NCBI GenBank assembly: GCA_002367715.1
Contig: DFDL01000050.1
Span: 691-13,618, forward strand
Source: Actinobacteria bacterium UBA3028
GTDB lineage: Bacteria; Actinomycetota; Actinomycetes; Nanopelagicales; Nanopelagicaceae
Reading direction: 5' to 3'
Length of the DNA: 12,928 nt
Each line of letters starts with the position of its first letter. Within the stretch, counting starts at the first letter, position 1. The notes beneath the pieces were generated by a model that saw only the letters and a list, made by a program, of their open reading frames with translations, ran no database searches and was not told the origin of the DNA. Positions 7,058-12,928 of this stretch are shown piece after piece. The position numbers and the translations under genes were made by a program.

Positions 7058-8101
7058 TTAACGGCGAGGTTCGGAGATCAAAACCTTCTCTAAGGCTTCA
7101 AACTCTTCGACACATTTGCCAGAACCTTCAGCAACTGCTTGAAGTGGACGCTCACTAATATGAACCGGCATGCCAGTTTCGTGGCGAAGTCGTTCATCTA
7201 AACCACGCAGTAGCGCTCCGCCGCCAGTTAAAACAATTCCACGATCCATAAGATCACTAGCTAGCTCTGGTGGTGTCTGCTCTAGAGTGCTCTTCACTGC
7301 ATTAACAATCTGATGTACTGGATCTTCAAGTGCTTTGCGAATGTCCTCTGCGGAGACGCGAATTGTCTTTGGTAATCCGGTAGCAAGATCGCGGCCGCGA
7401 ATTTCAGCATCTGGCTCACCTGGAAGCTGGTAGGCAGATCCGATTGCCATCTTTATCTCTTCAGCAGTGCGCTCACCAAGTAAAAGTGAGTACTCGCGCT
7501 TAACCCAATCAATAATTGCTTGATCTAACTCATCTCCACCAACGCGAATTGAGAGTGCGGTAACAATTCCACCAAGTGAGATAACTGCTACTTCAGTTGT
7601 TCCACCACCAATATCAACGATCATATTTCCTGTTGGCTCATGAATTGGTAGACCGGCGCCGATAGCAGCTGCCATTGGCTCTTCAATAATATAAACCTTA
7701 CGTGCGCCAGCGGCATAACCAGCATCCTTAACTGCGCGCTGTTCGACGCCAGTAATTCCAGATGGTACGCAAACAACAATTCTTGGCTTTGCTAAGTAAC
7801 GACGACGGTGAACTTTTTGAATAAAGTAGCGGAGCATTCGCTCAGTAGTATCAAAATCTGCAATAACGCCATCTTTGAGTGGGCGAATGGCAACGATATT
7901 TCCTGGCGTACGACCAATCATTCGCTTTGCTTCAAGACCAACAGCAAGAATTGCGCCAGTGTCCTGATTTACCGCAACAACACTAGGTTCATTTAGCACA
8001 ATGCCACGACCACGTACATAGACGAGCGTATTAGCAGTTCCGAGGTCGACAGCCATATCTCTTCCGATAAATGACATACGGTTTTGATTCTTCTTGGTCA
8101 T
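7058..8101 (-). CDS. mreB: Cell-shape actin homologue MreB
   Basis: Actin-fold ATPase forming short membrane-associated filaments that orient lateral wall synthesis. The 347 residues show all the actin/Hsp70 nucleotide-fold signatures: phosphate-1 DLGTANT (19-25), the EEPMAAAIGAG segment with the catalytic-region Glu (140-150), phosphate-2 DIGGGTTE (163-170) and the adenosine motif LTGGGALLRGLD (291-302). Length matches bacterial MreB. The ATG at 8101 has AAGGA six bases upstream and begins nine bases after the ndk stop. The conserved family N-terminus MSFIGRDM begins at M9, so a start at 8077 is possible, but that site lacks a good ribosome sequence. Its presence means a rod or curved-rod growth mode is likely; many mycolate-containing actinobacteria lack MreB. 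Confidence 0.97.
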   Translation of the reverse strand: MTKKNQNRMSFIGRDMAVDLGTANTLVYVRGRGIVLNEPSVVAVNQDTGAILAVGLEAKRMIGRTPGNIVAIRPLKDGVIADFDTTERMLRYFIQKVHRRRYLAKPRIVVCVPSGITGVEQRAVKDAGYAAGARKVYIIEEPMAAAIGAGLPIHEPTGNMIVDIGGGTTEVAVISLGGIVTALSIRVGGDELDQAIIDWVKREYSLLLGERTAEEIKMAIGSAYQLPGEPDAEIRGRDLATGLPKTIRVSAEDIRKALEDPVHQIVNAVKSTLEQTPPELASDLMDRGIVLTGGGALLRGLDERLRHETGMPVHISERPLQAVAEGSGKCVEEFEALEKVLISEPRR

Positions 8102-8107
8102 TTTTGG

Positions 8108-8112
8108 TCCTT
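8108..8112 (-). promoter_or_regulatory. Ribosome binding site of mreB, overlapping the ndk stop
   Basis: The ndk stop TAA is the first part of TAAGGA, so the stop codon and the mreB ribosome site (AAGGA, six-base spacer) share bases. This favours reinitiation or coupling from ndk into mreB. Confidence 0.65.
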
Positions 8113-8545
8113 AACTTAGCTCGGGAAAGAAGATTGAAATTTCGCGTTCGGCAGATTCTGGAGAATCAGAACCATGAACAATATTTTGAACAACTTTTGT
8201 TCCCTGATCTCGAGCAAGATCTCCGCGAATAGTTCCTGGTTCTGCGGTAGTTGGATCAGTAGTTCCTGCAAGTTTTCTAAATCCTTCAATTACACGGTTG
8301 CCTTCTGCAATCATAGAAACGATTGGGCCAGATAACATGAATTCAAGAAGTGGTTCGTAAAATGGTTTTCCTTCGTGTTCGGCATAATGCTTAGCAAGTA
8401 TTTCGCGCGTTGGAGTAATCATTTTTAAAGCTACTACTTGATAGCCCTTATTTTCGACTCGATTAATAACTTCGCCAACCAATGAACGGCGTATCCCATC
8501 TGGCTTGACCAAGATCAGGGTGCGTTCTAATTTCTGGGCAGTCAC
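8111..8545 (-). CDS. ndk: Nucleoside diphosphate kinase (GTG start)
   Basis: Cytosolic enzyme that transfers the gamma phosphate of ATP to NDPs and dNDPs through a phospho-histidine intermediate, balancing NTP pools. The 144 residues match the usual bacterial length. The ERTLILVKPDG N-terminus, SGPIVSMIAEG near 72-82, and the active-site segment NIVHGSDS with the catalytic H124 are all visible. The start is GTG at 8545. There is no Shine-Dalgarno sequence before it, but TAGACT ends six bases upstream, which places the expected transcription start on the G of GTG. A 44-bp gap separates it from the DUF4233 gene, while mreB follows after nine bases, so ndk probably heads the mre unit. Confidence 0.96.
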   Translation of the reverse strand: MTAQKLERTLILVKPDGIRRSLVGEVINRVENKGYQVVALKMITPTREILAKHYAEHEGKPFYEPLLEFMLSGPIVSMIAEGNRVIEGFRKLAGTTDPTTAEPGTIRGDLARDQGTKVVQNIVHGSDSPESAEREISIFFPELS

Positions 8546-8551
8546 GGCGAT

Positions 8552-8581
8552 AGTCTAATGCGCACAGTCCAAACTTCTTAA
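8552..8581 (-). promoter_or_regulatory. Candidate leaderless promoter of ndk-mreBCD-mrdA-rodA
   Basis: On the minus strand: TTAAGA (8581-8576), an 18-base spacer, then TAGACT (8557-8552, fitting the TAnnnT -10 rule), then six bases to the GTG of ndk. Absence of a Shine-Dalgarno sequence and this spacing fit a leaderless mRNA beginning at the start codon, a common arrangement in actinobacteria. The -35 match is 4 of 6. No transcript data are available to me. Confidence 0.45.
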
Positions 8582-8589
8582 TCTGGGTT

Positions 8590-8931
8590 TTACGAGCGTT
8601 CTTTGGGCGGATTTAGTCGCAAAAGCTCGGCCCGAATTGCCTCACCCTTACGTCCCACCAGAAAGGCTGCAATCCAGAGCGCAGCAAAGAGCGCTCCAAT
8701 GAAGTACATCGGAGTAACTACATAACCATAAGCAATCATTGCTATTTGAAGCGCAGATCCCGTTATCCAACCTATTTTCCTCTTCATAACGCCGGCATTT
8801 AGTAGGCAGAGGATTGCCAATATTCCACCAAGTGAGAGAGCTCCACCTGAATGCTCACCCATCGCCAAGAGAACTGCGAATCCCATTACAAAAGCTTCCA
8901 TCGCCAGAACCGATGCGCTCAAGATTCTCAT
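8590..8931 (-). CDS. DUF4233 family small membrane protein, function unknown
   Basis: A 113-residue protein with about four hydrophobic segments (roughly 4-24, 31-48, 53-71 and 74-93) and a short basic cytoplasmic-type tail ending in NPPKERS. The first segment carries an acidic residue in the membrane (ME12AFVMGFAVLLAMGE), and the protein has the size, topology and position of the actinobacterial DUF4233 family. In known actinobacteria this family sits between folC and ndk, exactly as here. It overlaps the folC stop by ATGA (8928-8931) and so is probably coupled to folC translation. No enzymatic motif is visible. The family call rests on context plus general sequence look, and no function is established; a link to folate metabolism, nucleotides or wall growth would be guesswork. 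Confidence 0.8.
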   Translation of the reverse strand: MRILSASVLAMEAFVMGFAVLLAMGEHSGGALSLGGILAILCLLNAGVMKRKIGWITGSALQIAMIAYGYVVTPMYFIGALFAALWIAAFLVGRKGEAIRAELLRLNPPKERS

Positions 8932-10283
8932 GGCTTCTGCGCGCTCTCTATCTTCTTTAGAGCCACTCGAGCCGCGCCAACCGTAACAACAGAGCCGGTA
9001 ATAACCACCGCACTTACCCCATCGCTTACTTGATTGATCAGCGTTGCTTGCTCCATTGCATAGGTAATTGCAGAGTTTAGATTAGCTTCGCTAAAGGTTC
9101 GCTCACTTCCAAATACTGCGAGGGCACTTTCAAATAACTCTTCAACTGGAAGCGCTCTTGGTGAATCTGACATTGTGACAATTAAGCGATCAACTACAGG
9201 CTCTAGCGCATTTAAAACTCCGAGGACATCTTTCTCACCCAGAATTCCAAGTACGCAGAAGATTGATTCAAAATCAAACTCTGACTTCAGGGTCTGAGCT
9301 AGCGCTTTAGCACCATGCGGATTATGTGCCGCATCTATAATCACTGTTGGATCTCGGTGCAAAATCTCTAAGCGCCCTGGTGAGATTACTGATGCAAAAG
9401 CGCTGCGAACTAATTCGTCATCCAATTTCAAACCGACGAATGCTTCAACCGTCGCCAATGCAATCGCGGCATTTGTGGCCTGATGGGCGCCATGTAGTGG
9501 AAGATAAATATCTGTGTACTCACCATGGACTCCCCTAATTGAAATTAGCTGACCACCAACAGCAATATCTCTTCGAGTTAGTGCGAACTCGACTCCTTCA
9601 CGATATGGAATTGCAGATTTTTCAAGGACCTTAGCTAAAAGTATCCGGGCGACTTCTGGTTCTTGCGCCGCAAGAACAACATGTGACTCACTCTTAATAA
9701 TTCCAGCTTTAGTGCTAGCAATCTCCTCAATAGTTTCGCCTAAATATTCAGTGTGATCTAACCCGATTGGCATCAGAACCGAGACCGAACTTGCAACTAC
9801 ATTTGTCGCATCCCAGTCGCCTCCCATCCCGACTTCAATGATTCCAATATCAACTGGGTTTTCGGCAAATGCTACGAATGCGAGTGCAGTTAAGGCTTCA
9901 AAGTAAGAAATAGGAACAGTAGATCTACTGTCAATCAAATCCAAGTAGAGGGCAATATCGTTATAGGTGGCAATCAAGGCTTCTGGTGAAATTGGCGATC
10001 CCTTTATGGATATACGTTCCAAAAAGCTTTCTAGATGCGGACTTGTAAATCTTCCGGTTCGATATTCGAGTTCAGTAAAAAGTGCATCGACCATTCGAGA
10101 TGTGCTTGTCTTGCCATTTGTGCCACCGATATGAACTGTCGGAAACGAAAGTTGTGGTGAGCCTAAAGCATCAACCAAGGCAGAAATTCGATCAAGTGAG
10201 GGTTCGATTTGGCTCTCTGGCCAACGCTTATTTAGGGCGCTCTCAATTATCTTTAAAACTTCTAAATCTTCTGGTGTAGTCAT
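8928..10283 (-). CDS. folC: Folylpolyglutamate synthase / dihydrofolate synthase
   Basis: ATP-dependent Mur-ligase-family enzyme that adds glutamate to folates, retaining them in the cell; the bacterial enzyme often also makes dihydrofolate from dihydropteroate. The 451 residues have the usual length. Visible motifs are the P-loop G53-GTNGKTS60, EVGMGGDWDATNV (150-162), DHTEYLG (176-182), TKAGIIK with the likely carbamylated K192, HGAHQATNAA (264-273), GRLE (303-306) and DAAHNPHGAKA (317-327) of the C-terminal glutamate-ligase domain. The ATG shares one base with the valS stop (TAATG, 10281-10285), and no Shine-Dalgarno sequence is evident, which suggests termination-reinitiation from valS. 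Whether this copy is mono- or bifunctional cannot be read from the sequence. Confidence 0.95.
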   Translation of the reverse strand: MTTPEDLEVLKIIESALNKRWPESQIEPSLDRISALVDALGSPQLSFPTVHIGGTNGKTSTSRMVDALFTELEYRTGRFTSPHLESFLERISIKGSPISPEALIATYNDIALYLDLIDSRSTVPISYFEALTALAFVAFAENPVDIGIIEVGMGGDWDATNVVASSVSVLMPIGLDHTEYLGETIEEIASTKAGIIKSESHVVLAAQEPEVARILLAKVLEKSAIPYREGVEFALTRRDIAVGGQLISIRGVHGEYTDIYLPLHGAHQATNAAIALATVEAFVGLKLDDELVRSAFASVISPGRLEILHRDPTVIIDAAHNPHGAKALAQTLKSEFDFESIFCVLGILGEKDVLGVLNALEPVVDRLIVTMSDSPRALPVEELFESALAVFGSERTFSEANLNSAITYAMEQATLINQVSDGVSAVVITGSVVTVGAARVALKKIESAQKP

Positions 10284-12886
10284 TACGATTTTGGAAGCGC
10301 TGCAAGTTGTGCGCTAATACTTTCGATATCAGTACTTGTTTGAATAAGTCGCTTCCGAATTTCTTGAACAACTTCAATCGGTGCCTTTGCCATAAATCCT
10401 TCATTCTCTAACTTAACTTTTGCAGTTGCTCGATCTTTCTCAGCAGTTGATAGATCCTTAGTAAGTCGAGCCCGCTCTGCTGCAATATCAATTGCCCCAG
10501 TTAAATCAAATTCAATCCTTACCTTACCAACTTCGATTGAAGCAGTTGCCGAGCCAGTAATTGGTTCGATTCGACAGACTTGTCTAATTGCTGCTTCGTA
10601 GCTCTCTAAGGGTTCAAGCCCGATAATATTTGCACCAATCTTTGCCGATGTCTTGATACCCTGATCATTTCTAAAGCGGCGAATCTCAGTAGTTAAATCC
10701 TGTAATTGAAGAACAATCTTCTTTGATTCTTCGCTCCGATTTTCTAAGTTAAATGTCGGCCAGCTGGCGGTCACTAGAGTTTCGCCTCCCGTAAATGAAC
10801 ACCAGAGCTCTTCGGTAATAAAAGGCGCAACTGGATGCATAATTCGAAGCAGTTGATCCAATACCTGGCCCAATACCCGCTTAGACTTTTGCGCCCCAAC
10901 CGGATCGCCAGAAAATGTTGCCTTCGAAAGTTCGAGATACCAGTCGCATAAATCATCCCAGGCAAAGTGATAAATAATCTCGCAAGCCTTTGCGAATTCA
11001 AACTTCTCGAATAGCTCATCAACAGATTCGATAGTCTCATCCAACCTGGTCAAGATCCACTGATCAATCGCATTTAGCGAATCGAAAGCTGGAACTGGGC
11101 CATGAATATTTGCGCCATTCATTATTGCAAAGCGCGAAGCGTTCCAGAGCTTGGTTGCAAAGTTACGAGATCCTGCAATCCACTCTTCGGCTATCGCTTG
11201 ATCAGTGCCAGGATTAGCGCCCCGAGCCAAAGTAAAGCGCAGCGCATCTGATCCATATTTATCCATGAACTCAATTGGATCGACGGTATTGCCGCGAGAT
11301 TTGCTCATCTTCTTACCAAATCGATCGCGAACAAGTCCGTGTAGCGCAATCGTTTGGAAAGGTGCGACACCATCTGTAACAAACAATCCAAGAAGGACCA
11401 TCCGCGCTACCCAGAAGAAGAGGATGTCATAGCCTGTGATAAGTACGCTGGTAGGAAAGAACTTTGCTAAATCATCGGTCTTATCTGGCCATCCTAAAGT
11501 TGAGAAGGGCCACAAACCAGATGAGAACCAAGTATCTAAGACATCAGGATCTTGCGTGTATCCATCTGGTGGACTCTGGTCTGGTCCGCAGACAACAACT
11601 TCGCCATTTGGTCCGTAATAAACCGGAATCTGATGTCCCCACCATAACTGTCGCGAGATACACCAGTCATGCATGTTATCGATCCACTCGAAATATCTTG
11701 GTGCAAGTTCTGGTGGTTCAATTTTAATTCTGCCATCCCGTACTGCATCACCTGCAGCTTTTGCTAAGGGCGCAACTTTCACAAACCATTGCTTAGAAAG
11801 TCTAGGTTCAACTGTTGTATCACAACGTTGGCAATGACCAACTGCATGTATATATGGTCGCTTCTCCGAAACAATTCGGCCAAGTTTTGCAAGCTCTGCA
11901 ACAACTTCTTTACGTGCTTCAAAACGATCCATGCCATCAAAGCGAGTTCCAGAATTTGCCATTACGCCATGCTCATTCATGATCACTGGCATTTCGATTC
12001 CGTGGCGCATCGCCATCTCAAAGTCATTTGGATCGTGGGCTCCGGTAACTTTGACCGCACCAGTACCAAATTCTGGATCAACGAGCTCATCGGCAATAAT
12101 TGGAATCATGCGATTAACAAGTGGCAGAAGTACTTTCTTGCCAACCAGATCCTTATAGCGCGGATCATCTGGGTGTACCGCAACAGCGCCATCGCCCATC
12201 ATGGTTTCAGCACGAGTAGTAGCAACAACTATTGAGGTCTCGCCATCGCCATATCTGACCTGAACAAATTCACCAGCATCATCACTATGTTCAACTTCAA
12301 TATCTGAGAGCGCAGTCAAACATCTTGGACACCAATTAATAATCCGCTCAGCTCGATAAATAAGTTCGGCATCATATAACCGCTTGAATATTTCAAGTAC
12401 CGCTTTTGAAAGACCTTCATCCATCGTAAAGCGCTCTCGTGACCAATCTACTGAGTCGCCTAAGCGCTTCATCTGATCAAGAATTAACCCGCCAGATTCG
12501 TCCTTCCACTCCCAAACTTTTTCGGTAAATTCTTTACGCCCAAGATCATGTCTTGATAAACCCTTAGCTGCTAATTGTTTTTCAACTACGTTCTGAGTCG
12601 CAATTCCGGCGTGATCCATTCCGGGTAACCAGAGCGCCTCAAAACCTTTCATCCGCTTCATTCGAATTAAAATATCCTGAAGTGTGTGATCAAGGGCGTG
12701 ACCAATATGAAGACTTCCAGTTACGTTCGGTGGTGGAATTACAATTGTAAAAGGTGGCTTATTTGAATTTGCATCAGCTTTGAAGTAATCAGCTAATAAC
12801 CATTTTTGATAGAGCGGTGCTTCGATATCGGCAGGTGTAAAGCTTGCTGCCAACTCTTTTTTCTTTGAATTATTACTCTCGCTCAT
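10283..12886 (-). CDS. valS: Valyl-tRNA synthetase
   Basis: Class Ia aminoacyl-tRNA synthetase charging tRNA-Val, with an editing domain that removes mischarged threonine. The 867 residues show PPPNVTGSLHIGH with HIGH at 60-63, the DHAGIATQ motif (91-98), the CP1 editing insertion (about 190-345), and Cys pairs C186/C189 and C352/C355 of a probable zinc-binding element. WCISRQLWWGHQIP (408-421), KMSKS at 526-530, a helical anticodon-binding domain (about 605-745), and a C-terminal coiled coil (about 800-865) typical of ValRS follow. The LDHTLQDILIRMKRM segment after HIGH and the C-terminal coil separate it from IleRS and LeuRS. The ATG at 12886 lacks a Shine-Dalgarno sequence; a TAGACT hexamer ends eight bases upstream. 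It appears to be the first gene of the folC/DUF4233 unit. Confidence 0.97.
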   Translation of the reverse strand: MSESNNSKKKELAASFTPADIEAPLYQKWLLADYFKADANSNKPPFTIVIPPPNVTGSLHIGHALDHTLQDILIRMKRMKGFEALWLPGMDHAGIATQNVVEKQLAAKGLSRHDLGRKEFTEKVWEWKDESGGLILDQMKRLGDSVDWSRERFTMDEGLSKAVLEIFKRLYDAELIYRAERIINWCPRCLTALSDIEVEHSDDAGEFVQVRYGDGETSIVVATTRAETMMGDGAVAVHPDDPRYKDLVGKKVLLPLVNRMIPIIADELVDPEFGTGAVKVTGAHDPNDFEMAMRHGIEMPVIMNEHGVMANSGTRFDGMDRFEARKEVVAELAKLGRIVSEKRPYIHAVGHCQRCDTTVEPRLSKQWFVKVAPLAKAAGDAVRDGRIKIEPPELAPRYFEWIDNMHDWCISRQLWWGHQIPVYYGPNGEVVVCGPDQSPPDGYTQDPDVLDTWFSSGLWPFSTLGWPDKTDDLAKFFPTSVLITGYDILFFWVARMVLLGLFVTDGVAPFQTIALHGLVRDRFGKKMSKSRGNTVDPIEFMDKYGSDALRFTLARGANPGTDQAIAEEWIAGSRNFATKLWNASRFAIMNGANIHGPVPAFDSLNAIDQWILTRLDETIESVDELFEKFEFAKACEIIYHFAWDDLCDWYLELSKATFSGDPVGAQKSKRVLGQVLDQLLRIMHPVAPFITEELWCSFTGGETLVTASWPTFNLENRSEESKKIVLQLQDLTTEIRRFRNDQGIKTSAKIGANIIGLEPLESYEAAIRQVCRIEPITGSATASIEVGKVRIEFDLTGAIDIAAERARLTKDLSTAEKDRATAKVKLENEGFMAKAPIEVVQEIRKRLIQTSTDIESISAQLAALPKS

Positions 12887-12928
12887 AGGGATTCAGTCTA
12901 GATTAAGCGCTCTTCTCTTCTGAACTCT
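12887..12928. other. Upstream edge of the cluster
   Basis: These 42 bases hold the candidate valS promoter. No reading frame from a neighbouring gene can be supported here. No T-box-like tRNA-sensing leader fits upstream of valS, since the proposed transcription start lies at or within a few bases of the ATG. Confidence 0.4.
12895..12924 (-). promoter_or_regulatory. Candidate leaderless or short-leader promoter of valS-folC-DUF4233
   Basis: On the minus strand: TTCAGA (12924-12919), an 18-base spacer, TAGACT (12900-12895), then eight bases to the ATG of valS. The -10 hexamer and spacer equal those proposed for ndk, and the -35 differs at one base (TTcAGA versus TTaAGA). There is no Shine-Dalgarno sequence. 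The window ends four bases further upstream, so the preceding gene and any other promoter are not visible. Confidence 0.45.

Noticed and set aside
7058..8077. Alternative mreB start at M9 (8077)
   Set aside because: The conserved N-terminus begins there, but the site lacks a ribosome sequence, while the ATG at 8101 has AAGGA at six bases. Left as a minor alternative.
11798..11805. A further TAGACT-like hexamer (AGTCTA on plus) within valS
   Set aside because: It lies inside the coding region with no suitably placed start codon or -35 partner; chance occurrence.
11789..12235. 148-residue open frame on the plus strand
   Set aside because: It lies wholly inside valS on the opposite strand, has the Cys/His/Trp-rich composition expected of a shadow frame, and shows no motif. 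valS is unambiguous here.
1..12928. A novel defence, mobile or biosynthetic system
   Set aside because: Every gene except DUF4233 has a clear core function, spacing is operon-like, all genes are on one strand, and there are no integrase, transposase, toxin, nuclease-effector or foreign-composition signs.

Overview
Nine protein genes, all on the minus strand and read right to left, fill almost the whole window. In transcription order they are valS, folC, a DUF4233 membrane-protein gene, ndk, mreB, mreC, mreD, mrdA (PBP2), rodA, and then an RNase E/G gene that runs off the left edge. This order matches the conserved actinobacterial cluster that I recall from Streptomyces (valS-folC-DUF4233-ndk-mreBCD-pbp2-sfr/rodA ... 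rns). Base composition is AT-leaning for an actinobacterium, intergenic space is minimal, and no mobile DNA or accessory genes are visible. Together these suggest a small-genome, low-GC actinobacterium such as the planktonic freshwater acI/Nanopelagicales group. That placement is inference from gene order, protein character and composition; no marker gene here settles it.

Right part (8546-12928): valS (valyl-tRNA synthetase), folC (folylpolyglutamate/dihydrofolate synthase) and the DUF4233 gene form a tight run. The stop of valS shares one base with the folC start (TAATG), and folC overlaps DUF4233 by ATGA. Upstream of valS there is no Shine-Dalgarno sequence but a TAGACT hexamer close to the ATG. 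The same hexamer lies six bases upstream of the GTG start of ndk, which also lacks a Shine-Dalgarno sequence. Both look like promoters for leaderless or nearly leaderless transcripts, and they would divide the cluster into two transcription units.

Middle part (2354-8545): ndk (nucleoside diphosphate kinase) is followed nine bases later by the elongasome genes mreB, mreC, mreD, mrdA and rodA. MreB is the actin-like filament, MreC and MreD link it to the membrane, PBP2 is the transpeptidase, and RodA is the SEDS glycosyltransferase. The last four genes are joined by 4-base start/stop overlaps (TTGA, ATGA, ATGA), so they are probably translationally coupled. All catalytic motifs I looked for are present.

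Left part (1-2353): a 185-bp gap containing two short GC-rich inverted repeats separates rodA from the RNase E/G gene. That gene encodes an intact S1/DNase-I-like catalytic core and Zn-link cysteines between low-complexity flanks. The roughly 240-residue N-terminal arm carries arginine-rich and KEP-type tandem repeats. A KEP/PEK-rich C-terminal tail is cut by the window edge.

I see no CRISPR array, tRNA, rRNA, insertion sequence, phage gene or defence system. The window is a core housekeeping cluster. Its less ordinary aspects are the leaderless-type promoter pair, the repeat-built RNase E arms, a Shine-Dalgarno sequence buried inside mreC, and the conserved but functionally unknown DUF4233 protein.
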